A DNA stretch of 52,417 nt, taken from NCBI GenBank assembly GCA_001593935.1, contig LUCE01000004.1, positions 1 through 52,417 on the forward strand, written 5' to 3'. Position 1 is the first letter of the stretch; each line of letters starts with the position of its first letter. This stretch comes from Candidatus Bathyarchaeota archaeon B26-2. GTDB lineage: Archaea; Thermoproteota; Bathyarchaeia; Bathyarchaeales; B26-1. The translations under genes and the position numbers were made by a program. Under the pieces are notes generated by a model. That model searched no databases and was not told the DNA's origin. It saw nothing but the letters and a program-made list of their open reading frames with translations. Below are positions 9,074-17,108 of the stretch, piece by piece.

Positions 9074-9472
9074 ACAGTGAACACGATCATGTATAGGCTT
9101 TTCGTTGTCACTGAGGAGTTGAAAGACTACACTAAGAGAGACTTGGGATAGCGTGTTGAAGGAGTTATAGAAGGGCCGGGTTTCTCTTTTTGAGAGTGCC
9201 CTACGTCCTTTTGTGTGGACTGTGGCCTAACCCAGCCCCTCTCGAACCCCATTAATCTCATCAGAAATAAATCATTTATTAATTTTGAATCTGTCTTTCA
9301 ACTTCTACGGAACTATTGAGCCTTAGAGAGATTATATTCTTCCATCTTGCTCTTGAAGTGTTCCACGGGGTTAGGATTGATTGGAGGTTCAGTCGATACT
9401 TCCATTTATTTTATATAGATCAAGCATCCAAAAAAGAGGTTCGGGCTGAAATGTAAACTGGTAGAGGTGTTG
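9074..9472. other. Noncoding 400-base region with palindrome and promoter
   Basis: No convincing ORF or known RNA is visible. It contains a perfect inverted repeat AATAAAT-C-ATTTATT at 9266-9280, itself flanked by the self-complementary ATTAAT at 9251 and 9278, and at its right end the strong TATA-like TTTATTTTATATAG at 9405-9418 that should drive the downstream three-gene operon. Confidence 0.4.
9405..9418 (+). promoter_or_regulatory. TATA-like promoter of the three-gene membrane operon
   Basis: TTTATTTTATATAG lies about 55 bases before ATG 9473. With the usual archaeal spacing, transcription would begin near 9441, leaving a leader of about 30 bases with GAGGTG at 9464. Pattern evidence only. 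Confidence 0.45.
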
Positions 9473-9793
9473 ATGGTGGATAACGTTAAAGCCTCGGGGT
9501 TCACTGTGCTCTTCATAGGGGTGGTGGTTCTCCTCTTCACGTTCTATAACGCTTATCTCCTCCTCCAAGGAATCTTGGAGATACCGGTCTCTGAGGATCT
9601 CATGAGCCTCTTCGGGGAAGCCCTTGCGCCTCTCATCTCGTACTCGATAAAGGCGCTGTACCTAGGCATAATGGGCTGGATAGGGTCGATCCTAACTAGG
9701 AGAGGGGTTCAGATAATAACTTACGAGGGGAAGCCCAGAGAGGCAGCCCCGTCACCAGTTGAGGTAATCGGGGAGAGCGCGAAAAGTAAGTGA
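9473..9793 (+). CDS. Small two-helix membrane protein, unknown
   Basis: I do not recognise the family. Of 106 residues, two stretches are strongly hydrophobic: FTVLFIGVVVLLFTFYNAYL near residues 9-28 and a second around ALYLGIMGWIGSILT. A polar C-terminal tail of about 30 residues follows, probably cytoplasmic. Three possible starts stand in a row (GTG 9467, TTG 9470, ATG 9473); ATG is preferred, with GAGGTG just upstream. It is the first gene of a run with two further unknown membrane proteins and probably partners with them. Confidence 0.65.
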   Translation: MVDNVKASGFTVLFIGVVVLLFTFYNAYLLLQGILEIPVSEDLMSLFGEALAPLISYSIKALYLGIMGWIGSILTRRGVQIITYEGKPREAAPSPVEVIGESAKSK

Positions 9794-9870
9794 GTCTGAA
9801 GAGGCGATGGTTAAGCTGCTTTCACCGGTTAACCCAGTCTCACCACCCGAGATTATAGGAGAACCCTAAG

Positions 9871-10674
9871 ATGAGGCAGAGCGTTAGGGCGCTCGGATGG
9901 GCCATAACCCTCTCCATGCTCTTGACCTTCGCTTTCCTCGTGACGGCCATATACTCGATGGTCCAAACGATGATTGAGAGCCAGGGGATCGGGCTTGGCG
10001 AGGTTCAAGCCGAGTTCTCGGACGGCCGCTTAACCCTCTCGATTCCTCTAAACATCAACAACACTGGATACTACGATCTCTCCAACTTCAACGTGACCCT
10101 AATCTTGAAGGGGCCGGACGGAACCGTCATCTCCAGCCAGAGCTCTATCCTTGAACGGGTGGAACGCGGATCAACCGCGACGAGCTGGAGCAACCTCACC
10201 ATCGACATGGCGGAGCTTCTCTCCGGTATGGAATATCTCCTCTTCAACGACTCCGAGTTCAAGCTTGACATGCTGCTCACTTTTAGGTACGCGTACGCTC
10301 TCACGTTCCAAGTGAGAGCCGCGAACATCTCGATACCTTGGGGTGCACCCCTCTACAACTTCTCGATAACCGGGATTGGAGCCCCATACAACATAAGCCT
10401 AACCGAGTGCTTCATCGATGTGTATTTCGGGTTCGAGAACCACTCACCCTTCAGCGTGGAGGGAACCCTACGTCTGAAAATCTATAACGATGGAGGCGAG
10501 TACCTAGGCTCCGGATCTCAGACGATCAATGTTCCACCCCAACAAGGATTCAGAGGATACGTCACCGTCCACATAGAGAACCTCATGAAGTACACGGGGT
10601 CTGGATACATCGAGGTCTCCTTCGAGAGTCCCGTTCTAGGCCTCATAGACTTAGGGAGGGTAGATTATGGCTGA
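9871..10674 (+). CDS. Membrane-anchored extracytoplasmic protein rich in N-glycosylation sequons
   Basis: The 267-residue product has one N-terminal hydrophobic segment (about residues 9-32, LGWAITLSMLLTFAFLVTAI) and a long beta-rich outside domain. That domain appears to hold two repeats of the style IPLNINNTGYYDLSNFNVTL and VYFGFENHSPFSVEGTLRL, resembling LEA14/WHy-like or other immunoglobulin-like beta-sandwiches; the resemblance is by eye. At least eight N-x-S/T sequons are present (NNT, NVT, NLT, NDS, NIS, NFS, NIS, NHS), fitting an exported glycoprotein. It starts at ATG 9871, 77 bases after the small membrane gene, and its end overlaps the next gene by eight bases, so the pair is probably translationally coupled. 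Function unknown. Confidence 0.75.
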   Translation: MRQSVRALGWAITLSMLLTFAFLVTAIYSMVQTMIESQGIGLGEVQAEFSDGRLTLSIPLNINNTGYYDLSNFNVTLILKGPDGTVISSQSSILERVERGSTATSWSNLTIDMAELLSGMEYLLFNDSEFKLDMLLTFRYAYALTFQVRAANISIPWGAPLYNFSITGIGAPYNISLTECFIDVYFGFENHSPFSVEGTLRLKIYNDGGEYLGSGSQTINVPPQQGFRGYVTVHIENLMKYTGSGYIEVSFESPVLGLIDLGRVDYG

Positions 10675-11176
10675 GAAAGAGGAGAAGAGCTTGAGAGAGT
10701 GGGCGTCCATAATCCTCCCAAGGGTCTTGAGAGCTGCACTTTGGGGCTTCATAATGGGCGGAGAACTACTCATACCGCTCCAACTGCCGGACTTCGGAGG
10801 ACAGATTGAAAACTTCTTTCCCCAGAGCCAGATGAGCTTCACGCAGATGGTCCTGATCTTCGTCGTCTTAGAGGTCGCTATACAGCTCCTCCAAGGAACG
10901 ATAATTAAGTACGCTCTCTCCATGGCTAGAACGATAATCTCTATGATCGCCCTCTTCCTCGTGACGAACGGAGGAGTTATCTCGATCGTCATCTCTTCGA
11001 CGCCTGAAACCCCGCTTCCACCCGGCCAGACAATAGCCTTCACGGTCGACTTCAGCGCCATACTCGGGATATTTCTGATCTTCTCACTACTGTCGATCGT
11101 AAAGAACCTCTTACAGGCTGTAGATTTCCTCTCAAGGAAGGCGGAGGAGCCAGTTACGATCCCTGAGTTCCCGTAA
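10667..11176 (+). CDS. Multi-pass membrane protein, unknown
   Basis: A 169-residue protein with about four hydrophobic segments (near residues 20-40, 57-78, 84-108 and 124-146) and charged ends, so an integral membrane protein. The loop between the last two helices (STPETPLPPGQT) is polar and Pro-rich. No family is recognised. ATG 10667 overlaps the end of the sequon-rich gene, arguing that the products work together, perhaps as a small envelope complex with the anchored beta-domain protein outside. The operon ends here; a new promoter-like CATAATTATC follows about 70 bases downstream. Confidence 0.7.
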   Translation: MAEKEEKSLREWASIILPRVLRAALWGFIMGGELLIPLQLPDFGGQIENFFPQSQMSFTQMVLIFVVLEVAIQLLQGTIIKYALSMARTIISMIALFLVTNGGVISIVISSTPETPLPPGQTIAFTVDFSAILGIFLIFSLLSIVKNLLQAVDFLSRKAEEPVTIPEFP

Positions 11177-11333
11177 ATAAGGGGACAAGTACCATATCTG
11201 AGTGAACGGTGGTTGCTAAATTGTGGAGATTCTAAACTCCACATAATTATCTCAAGTTTATGGCTTAGGTTGGGAAACGAAAAAGAGAATTCCGAGCGCG
11301 AGGCGCATCTACAGATGGAAAGGCGGTGTGGAA

Positions 11334-12080
11334 ATGAGAGGGGAATTGACCGTTGAGGAGTATATGGCTGGCCTTGGGGTCGATATGCTTCACGCTGGAG
11401 GTATGAAGAGGACCGAAGACTTGGCGGAGATGTGTAGAGTCTCAAGAGGTAAGAGTGTGTTGGATGTGGGTTGCGGATATGGCAAGACAGCCTCCTTCCT
11501 CGTGAAGAAGTATGGTTGCGAAGTGTTTGGTCTCGATATCTCTAGGAGGATGATTGAAGGAGCGAGAAAGAAGGTGATGGAAGAACATGTAAGGGATATT
11601 GTGCATCTCCTGTTAGGCAACGCTGAGAGTATGCCCTTCAAAGATGAAAGCTTCGACGTAGTGATCTCCGAGGGAACAACAGTTTTTCTCGAAAAAGAGA
11701 AGGCGTTAAAGGAGTATGTTAGAGTTACGAAGCATGGAGGGTATATATGTTTAAATGAGCTCAGCTGGAGAAAGGAGCCTCCAAGAAGAGCTGTGGAACG
11801 AGCCTTCAATGATCTGCAAGGGGTACAACCACTCAAATGTGAGGAGTGGATAAAACTCTTGGTGGACTCCGGACTTGAAGATGTCGAGTCGAGGACTTAC
11901 AGGTATAAGAGCTTCTCGTGGGATGTTATCAGAAGCATAGGCCTCCATGCATTGGTCAAGGTGGGTGTCAAACATCTCATAGACTCCAGGATTAGAAGGT
12001 GGATAAGCCGTCAAGAAGCAGTCTTCCACAATTACTCCGAGTATTGGGGCTACGGACTCTACAGTGGAAGGAAGCCTTAA
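11334..12080 (+). CDS. Class I SAM-dependent methyltransferase
   Basis: A Rossmann-fold methyltransferase of about 248 residues. Motif I is VLDVGCGYGKTASFL, the acidic end of strand 2 is FGLDISRRMIEGA, and the motif II/III region FDVVISEGTTVFLEKE follows. This is the UbiE/Methyltransf_11 type, acting on small molecules or lipids; the substrate is not predictable. GTG 11328 and ATG 11334 are both possible; ATG is preceded by GGCGGTG. The HtrA-like gene follows on the same strand with 58 bases between its chosen start and this stop. Base composition is noticeably more AT-rich than in the gat region. Confidence 0.85.
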   Translation: MRGELTVEEYMAGLGVDMLHAGGMKRTEDLAEMCRVSRGKSVLDVGCGYGKTASFLVKKYGCEVFGLDISRRMIEGARKKVMEEHVRDIVHLLLGNAESMPFKDESFDVVISEGTTVFLEKEKALKEYVRVTKHGGYICLNELSWRKEPPRRAVERAFNDLQGVQPLKCEEWIKLLVDSGLEDVESRTYRYKSFSWDVIRSIGLHALVKVGVKHLIDSRIRRWISRQEAVFHNYSEYWGYGLYSGRKP

Positions 12081-12138
12081 GAGTCATTGTTCGGTTCTTG
12101 TAGAATGGATGATGCCTGGCAAGGAGGGTGCACTCTCC

Positions 12139-13350
12139 ATGAGCGAACATAACGAGATATTTACGCTCAAGATTCTTCTCGTCGTCTTCCTAATCTTAAA
12201 TTTGGCAACGACCTCCTTCCTGAGTTTAAGGATAATTGAACTGCAGAGAACTCTCGACAACCAGACCAGTCAGATCAATAAACTTAGCCGTCAGGTCTCG
12301 CAGATGCGGGACGAACTTTCTTTTCTAGAGGGAGAGATTCAGAGCTTACCATCTCTATTCACAACCTCTCTTAGCGAGATCTACAGTGAAGTAAAGGACT
12401 CGATTGTAGTTGTCAGGGGTAAAATTGTAGAAGAAACCCCCTTTGGGGAGGAGTACATCTCTGTTCAGGGTTCGGGCTTCGTCTACAATTATAGCGGGGA
12501 GATCATCATAGTGACTAATAATCACGTCGTCGACGGGTGCATAAATATAACGGTCTCCTTTCTGAACGGCGAAACCTATCAAGCTGAGATAATCGGTAAA
12601 GACTCTTACAGTGACCTCGCGGTCTTGTCGACCGATGCGCCGCCATCCGAACTTAAACCGTTGACTGTGACAAGTTCGTCCTCACTTAAGGTGGGACAAA
12701 CGGTGATAGCGGTAGGTAGCCCCTTCGGCTTAGCCGGCTCCATGACCGTAGGCGTAATCAGTCAGCTCGGAAGGACGATCAGCGAGTCGGCCACAGGCGG
12801 TTACCTCATAGCCGACGTCATCCAGACGAGCGCGCCGATAAATCCGGGAAACTCCGGAGGCCCCCTTCTGAACATCCTCGGCGAAGTAATAGGGATAACA
12901 ACAGCGATCGTTAAAGATTCTCAAGGAGTCGGCTTCGCAATACCCTCAGATACCCTGCTGAGGGAGCTGCCCTACCTGATTAAAGGGGAGCAGTACCCCC
13001 ACCCTTGGCTAGGCGTCAAAGGAATCAATATGAACTTCGATATAGCGAAAGTGATGAACCTAAACGTGACCTACGGATGGCTAATCGTTGAGGTTTTGAC
13101 TAACAGTCCCGCAGAGAAGGCGGGCCTAAGAGGAGGAACCCACGTGGTAAATATTGACGGGACCCCCGTCAAGATCGGCGGAGACGTGATAATCATGATA
13201 AACGGAACGAGAATCAGAAACGGAGACGACTTAGCCACGTACCTTGAGAGAAACACGGAACCCAACCAGAGTATCCAGATCACAGTGATAAGATTGGGGC
13301 AGATGCTCAATGTCACCGTGACGCTTGGAGTACGCCCCATAGCAGGTTAA
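12139..13350 (+). CDS. Membrane-anchored HtrA/DegP-like serine protease with PDZ domain
   Basis: The trypsin-like core has a complete triad, numbered from the chosen start: His129 (NNHVV), Asp159 (YSDLAVL) and Ser239 (NPGNSGGPL). A PDZ domain follows with GWLIVEVLTNSPAEKAGL as its ligand-groove strand. The N-terminus has one hydrophobic anchor (ILLVVFLILNLATTSFLSL) and then a coiled-coil-like stretch of about 35 residues, so the protease domain should face outside. Several N-x-S/T sequons support this. HtrA proteins degrade or refold misfolded envelope proteins. The ORF is open to 12064, but ATG 12139 is chosen because GGAGGG lies ten bases upstream and the anchor directly follows. Confidence 0.92.
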   Translation: MSEHNEIFTLKILLVVFLILNLATTSFLSLRIIELQRTLDNQTSQINKLSRQVSQMRDELSFLEGEIQSLPSLFTTSLSEIYSEVKDSIVVVRGKIVEETPFGEEYISVQGSGFVYNYSGEIIIVTNNHVVDGCINITVSFLNGETYQAEIIGKDSYSDLAVLSTDAPPSELKPLTVTSSSSLKVGQTVIAVGSPFGLAGSMTVGVISQLGRTISESATGGYLIADVIQTSAPINPGNSGGPLLNILGEVIGITTAIVKDSQGVGFAIPSDTLLRELPYLIKGEQYPHPWLGVKGINMNFDIAKVMNLNVTYGWLIVEVLTNSPAEKAGLRGGTHVVNIDGTPVKIGGDVIIMINGTRIRNGDDLATYLERNTEPNQSIQITVIRLGQMLNVTVTLGVRPIAG

Positions 13351-13353
13351 TGG

Positions 13354-13746
13354 TCATACGTCCGCAACCACTTCGTATTCCATCACCTTTCCTTCTCCGT
13401 CAAAGATGGCGATGTCCTCTTCAGACATGTAAGGATAAGCCGCAATTACCATTATCCTACCATAGAATTTGTTCAAATCCACGATAGACGGCCTTAGAAC
13501 ACCTGAGGGATGAGAATGGGCTGTGCCTACAATGGAAAAATCGACTGGGAGCATGTATAAAGGAAAATTGGAGAAACCGAACCCTCGAACTGCAAGTGGG
13601 GGAATCTCGACCTCATCAACTGTGATTCGGTCTCTCTTTATGCTTCCTTTTAGGAGAAGAATTCCCTCCTTTGGGTGGCAGGCCTTCGCGTATTCTAGTA
13701 TGCTCCTTATAACTGATCGTTTTACATAAATTAGTCTCCTCTTCAT
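13354..13746 (-). CDS. JAMM/MPN+ (Mov34-type) metalloprotease domain protein
   Basis: A stand-alone JAMM domain of about 130 residues. The zinc motif H-x-H-x7-S-x2-D is exact in HSHPSGVLRPSIVD, and the upstream catalytic Glu is in HPKEGILLL. Such proteins remove ubiquitin-like modifiers (SAMPs in archaea) or cut small conjugates; no SAMP or E1-like gene is next to it. The ORF is open to 13800, but the start at 13746 is favoured by GGAGG placed upstream (GGAGGACCCTTTATG). The preceding methyltransferase gene ends 15 bases upstream, so the two likely form an operon. It converges on the HtrA gene, three bases apart. Confidence 0.88.
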   Translation of the reverse strand: MKRRLIYVKRSVIRSILEYAKACHPKEGILLLKGSIKRDRITVDEVEIPPLAVRGFGFSNFPLYMLPVDFSIVGTAHSHPSGVLRPSIVDLNKFYGRIMVIAAYPYMSEEDIAIFDGEGKVMEYEVVADV

Positions 13747-13760
13747 AAAGGGTCCTCCAT

Positions 13761-14456
13761 TTATTTGAGTAGGGTGGCTTCCATTATAAATGGTGAGCAT
13801 TCTTCAATACTGAATCTTTTGAATTTGTTTTGGGGACTCCCTAGGGTCTTCCGAAACTCTTCCATGGTGAGGGCCGAATGGAAACTTACGAGCTTATAGA
13901 CGAAGATTGCAATTAACGACCCGTAACGTTCCTTTAACCATTCTAAGTCTTCTTTAGGTGCATCCTTCCGCAGTTCATATATTAGAGCTTGGCCCCGGGG
14001 TTTTAGCACACGGTAAATCTCGTTAAGCACCCGTATCGGTTCCTTCCAGTGATGGAAACTGCCTGTACTCACGACGAGATCGAAGACGGAATCCTCGTAG
14101 CGCATATGGTTTGCATCCTCAACCTCGAATCTAACCCTGCCGGTTATCCCCGCCTTCTGCGCATTCTTCTTCGCGATCCTTATCATATCCGGGGATAAAT
14201 CTATGCCGATTATTTCCACCTTATCTATAAGCCTAGCGATTTCTATTGGTAAATAACCCGGTCCAGTTCCAACATCTAATATACGGCCCTCCATTATTTT
14301 GGACGCGACAGTCTTTGCTACGTAGATATACCAGTCTCTAGTGAAAGGACTACGCCTCGCCAGATACGCATAAAACCGAGTTGAAGGAAAAGGAATCTCT
14401 TCGGGGAGATACTTCTCTATTCTCATCGTTTCTTTTTCACATCTTTTCTTGTTCAT
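13761..14456 (-). CDS. Class I SAM-dependent methyltransferase (UbiE-like)
   Basis: The Rossmann methyltransferase core is clear: motif I ILDVGTGPGYLPIEI, strand-2 IIGIDLSPDMIRIAKK, then EDANHMRYEDSVFDLVVSTG and the post-core LNEIYRVLKPRGQALI. Such enzymes methylate small molecules; nothing fixes the substrate. Length is 231 residues from ATG 14456, with ATG 14426 (MRIEKYL) as an alternative. It precedes the JAMM gene in the same direction at 15 bases. A TATA-like TTTAAAAAT stretch immediately upstream and no strong ribosome site suggest a short leader. Confidence 0.85.
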   Translation of the reverse strand: MNKKRCEKETMRIEKYLPEEIPFPSTRFYAYLARRSPFTRDWYIYVAKTVASKIMEGRILDVGTGPGYLPIEIARLIDKVEIIGIDLSPDMIRIAKKNAQKAGITGRVRFEVEDANHMRYEDSVFDLVVSTGSFHHWKEPIRVLNEIYRVLKPRGQALIYELRKDAPKEDLEWLKERYGSLIAIFVYKLVSFHSALTMEEFRKTLGSPQNKFKRFSIEECSPFIMEATLLK

Positions 14457-14501
14457 ATTTTTAAATAGTTAATTATTGGGGAAGGAATGAACGAGATGTA
14501 T

Positions 14502-15698
14502 TCATGGAGGTTGCCCAGTAGATAGACCCCAAGAGTAGATGCCTATTATCATCGGTGTCAAGATTATCGCGGTCGCTATAAGAGCGGAGTATAGAGATAG
14601 GGAAATTAATCCAGAATTAAAGAGGATATATTGGACAATTACGCTGGTGCTGAATCTTACACTAAGCCCTACACCTAGTAACAGCGAATATTTGGTTCCA
14701 AGCATCTCTCGGAAAAGTGGGAAAGATACTAAAAGTTTTGAGCCGTTTGCAACAATAAAAATGAGAGCCATCAACAGGGGATAGACGAGAATAGAGCCCA
14801 AAGAAACATTTGCTCCTATGCTCAGAAAGAAAAGTGGAGAGAGAAAGATGTAACCAAGAAAATTTATAGCCCTCTCATCTTCATTCAGTATCTGTTCAGG
14901 CAGTAATTGTCTTGTAACTATGCCGCCCAAAATGGCACCTATCGTAGCCAAATCCTCAAAGACAAGTCCGCCCAGAGCAGCGAAGAAAAAGAAGATGAGT
15001 AAAACTAAAAGGGAATGCAGGTAAGGCGTATCTGAGTTCCTCCTTAAAGTAGTTTTGAGTTTACTTCCCAGTTTTATAATTGCCAAGGCAAGGAGAAGCA
15101 AGCCGCCCAGAGCAGAGACGATCAATAAGGGGTCTGGGACACCCTGAACTTGGGCTTCTGATAAAAATGCAGGTAAAGCTGCGATAACTGCAAGCATGAA
15201 GACCTCTATGATATCGTCGAAGGTTCCTATACCCAACGTAAGTTGACCAAAGGTTGTGTTAAGCACCTTAAATTCAGAGAGGATAGGTAAAAGGACGGCC
15301 TCGCCAACTGTCGCGAAGGAAAGGGCTGTTATCAAGGCGACCAGATAAGAGCTGCTCACATGATCTGGAAACCCGAAATAAAAAAGCAGACTTCCAAAGA
15401 AGCCTTCTGAAGAGATTATCAGAATACTGCCGAGGAAGATCTGTTTCCCCAGGTTCTTCATCTCTTTCAAATCTATATTGAAACCAATTATGAAAAGAAT
15501 AAAGAGCATCCCCAAGTTTGCTAGCAACTGGAAGGCTTCACTTTCGATGGAAGGCTTAAAAAAGCCAAGTAAAGATAAGATCATGCCGAAGAATAAGGCA
15601 GCGAACATCCACGGCATTCTTAGATACTTCTGTATCAGATGGCCAAAGACCAGCGAGACGCCGTAGGTTACAACGATGAGGAGCAGTACATTTTCCAT
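14502..15698 (-). CDS. Cation:proton antiporter, CPA2/KefB-like
   Basis: A 398-residue membrane protein with about twelve or thirteen hydrophobic segments, consistent with the Na+/H+ exchanger (KefB/CPA2) fold. The FDDIIEVFMLAVIAALPAFL helix supplies the paired aspartates of the ion site, and the preceding ALSFATVGEAVLLPIL discontinuous helix is also typical. There is no C-terminal TrkA-N/RCK domain, so it is a minimal exchanger and nucleotide regulation would need another subunit. It is transcribed away from the broken AbrB-PhoU regulator, with which it shares an AT-rich intergenic region. The gene is markedly more AT-rich than the gat and nuo clusters. Confidence 0.88.
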   Translation of the reverse strand: MENVLLLIVVTYGVSLVFGHLIQKYLRMPWMFAALFFGMILSLLGFFKPSIESEAFQLLANLGMLFILFIIGFNIDLKEMKNLGKQIFLGSILIISSEGFFGSLLFYFGFPDHVSSSYLVALITALSFATVGEAVLLPILSEFKVLNTTFGQLTLGIGTFDDIIEVFMLAVIAALPAFLSEAQVQGVPDPLLIVSALGGLLLLALAIIKLGSKLKTTLRRNSDTPYLHSLLVLLIFFFFAALGGLVFEDLATIGAILGGIVTRQLLPEQILNEDERAINFLGYIFLSPLFFLSIGANVSLGSILVYPLLMALIFIVANGSKLLVSFPLFREMLGTKYSLLLGVGLSVRFSTSVIVQYILFNSGLISLSLYSALIATAIILTPMIIGIYSWGLSTGQPP

Positions 15699-15879
15699 GG
15701 TATCTTACCGCCTTGAAACTGCACGTTGCCGACGTAAGAGTTCTCTGAGTAGTTCAAGATGTTCATCTTCAAGTTCTCAAGTATAGAGGGGGAATAATAC
15801 TTAAACCTTTTCTATAAACTTTTATAATGATTTAATATATTTAAATTGGATAGAGAAAATTAAATTTAGTGGTGATACC
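15699..15879. promoter_or_regulatory. Divergent AT-rich promoter region, antiporter / AbrB-PhoU
   Basis: This 181-base gap contains several TATA candidates. TTTAATATATTTAAATT at about 15832-15848 suits the plus-strand regulator, and TTATAAAAG read on the minus strand near 15825 suits the antiporter. GGTGA at 15871 precedes GTG 15880. Divergent layout suggests the regulator may once have controlled the antiporter; that is inference. Confidence 0.4.
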
Positions 15880-16886
15880 GTGTCCTATACAAGGAAATTA
15901 CAAAAGATTGGAGAGAGCCTCTTCGTCTCGCTTCCGAAAAGTTGGGTCGAACGGATGCAACTCAACCAAGGCGATATAAATCGCGCTAGTTGAGCAACCG
16001 GATGGTTCCCTCATCCTCTATCCAGAGTTTAGAAAGGAGACCTTGAACCAGATAACTTTAAATGTTGACGCCAAGGAAACAACACGGTCCCTCAAACGAA
16101 GGATCACTGGAACATACGTCGACGGTTTTGACGTCATAAAATTAAAGGCTGTAGATAACTTCACGGGGGAACAACAGGACGCGATTAGAGAGATAACGGA
16201 TGCCCTCTTCGGGCTCGAAATCGTCGAAGTGACATCGAATATGAATCACGATTCAATGCCTATTAACGAAGACACTGCCCATCGAGAAGACGAGTCAGAG
16301 AATTCATAGTACAATAAGATCGATGTTCAGTGAGACGATCTTAGCCTTAAAGGAGAGAAACCCCGAAGCATCTAAAGGTGTGATAAAAAGGACACGCGAC
16401 GTCAAAAGGCTTTCCTTGGTCGTTCACAGACTTCTTCGAAGCTTGATACTCTTTCCAACCGAGCGACCGTCTGAAATGAAACCGATAGACAGCGTTGACT
16501 TTCTCCGAGTTATCGATAAGACCACAGAAGTCTCTGGGGCCGTAAAAAAGATCGCTGAAAGTGTCATCACAGAAGGACAGACTTTTCCTAACTCCATTCT
16601 AGACTCGTTGCTCAAGACAAGTAACAAGGTTCTGGAACTATATGATTGGTCTATGCAAGCCTTAATGTCCAAGGACTTGGAGTTAGCCAATCGTGTCCTA
16701 GACGAGAAACCGAAACTAAATTTTGATGATCTGTGGGAGCTCCTTCAGAAGGAAGAAAAGAAGATGAAGATCTCCGGTCCAGCATTCTCTCACATTCACA
16801 GGATTATCGATAACTTCAAGCAGATATACCTTTACGCTCTGGAGATATCTGAGATTGCTATTGATCGTGCGGAGGAACTCTCCTAG
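15880..16886 (+). pseudogene. AbrB-PhoU type regulator, broken by two +1 frameshifts
   Basis: Three consecutive reading frames join into one archaeal PhoU-like regulator with an N-terminal SpoVT/AbrB DNA-binding domain. Frame 1 (GTG 15880) gives TRKLQKIGESLFVSLPKSWV and runs to GDI, then meets a stop. Removing one base near 15988-15992 restores IALVEQPDGSLILYPEF and continues in the ORF of 16043..16309. A second extra base near 16240-16244 is needed to pass into the third frame, which is open from 16245 (ITIQCLLTKTLPIEKTS) and continues as the PhoU-like helical part of ORF 16323..16886. Intact family members (about 330 residues) regulate phosphate or ion uptake. Either the gene is a young pseudogene or the assembly carries indel errors. 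The two track ORFs should not be read as separate genes. Confidence 0.8.
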
Positions 16887-16906
16887 AAGGCATAAAAAGA
16901 AGGAAA

Positions 16907-16933
16907 GCAACGTCTTAAGGCTTTATGCGTTGC
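16907..16933 (+). terminator. Hairpin after the AbrB-PhoU gene
   Basis: GCAACG at 16907-16912 pairs with CGTTGC at 16928-16933 around a 15-base loop. A CCCTTTTT stretch follows about 20 bases later. It lies 20 bases after the regulator stop and could be a terminator or a structured RNA end; the stem is short. Confidence 0.3.
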
Positions 16934-17049
16934 GGAGTTTCATCCCTTTTTCGCCATTAAAGTACTGGATGTAAGTGGATATTCACTTTTAGGCTCGGCC
17001 TCGTCTTCATGAACACCATTAGTTAACTTTAAATCTCTCCATTTACCTC

Positions 17050-17059
17050 TCTATAAAAC
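17050..17059 (+). promoter_or_regulatory. TATA-like promoter of the hydrogenase/complex I-like operon
   Basis: TCTATAAAAC is a good archaeal TATA match located 50 bases before GTG 17109. Expected transcription start is near 17078. The following ten genes are separated by few or no bases, so this is probably the main promoter of the operon. Confidence 0.5.
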
Positions 17060-17108
17060 TCGGTAAGGTGACGGACGGAGGCGTACATGGACGTTAGGCG
17101 AATCGCTG

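Noticed and set aside
10651-11445. 264-residue minus-strand ORF
   Set aside because: It lies antisense to a membrane-protein gene and the start of a methyltransferase gene and its translation is low-complexity and Ser-rich without any fold pattern.
15985-16245. Programmed ribosomal frameshifting in the AbrB-PhoU gene
   Set aside because: Neither shift site has an obvious slippery run or a following pseudoknot-like structure, and two +1 events would be needed; decay or sequence error is simpler.
16043-16309. Separate 88-residue ORF
   Set aside because: Its frame continues the AbrB domain upstream and the PhoU part downstream once two single-base shifts are allowed, so it is a piece of one broken gene.
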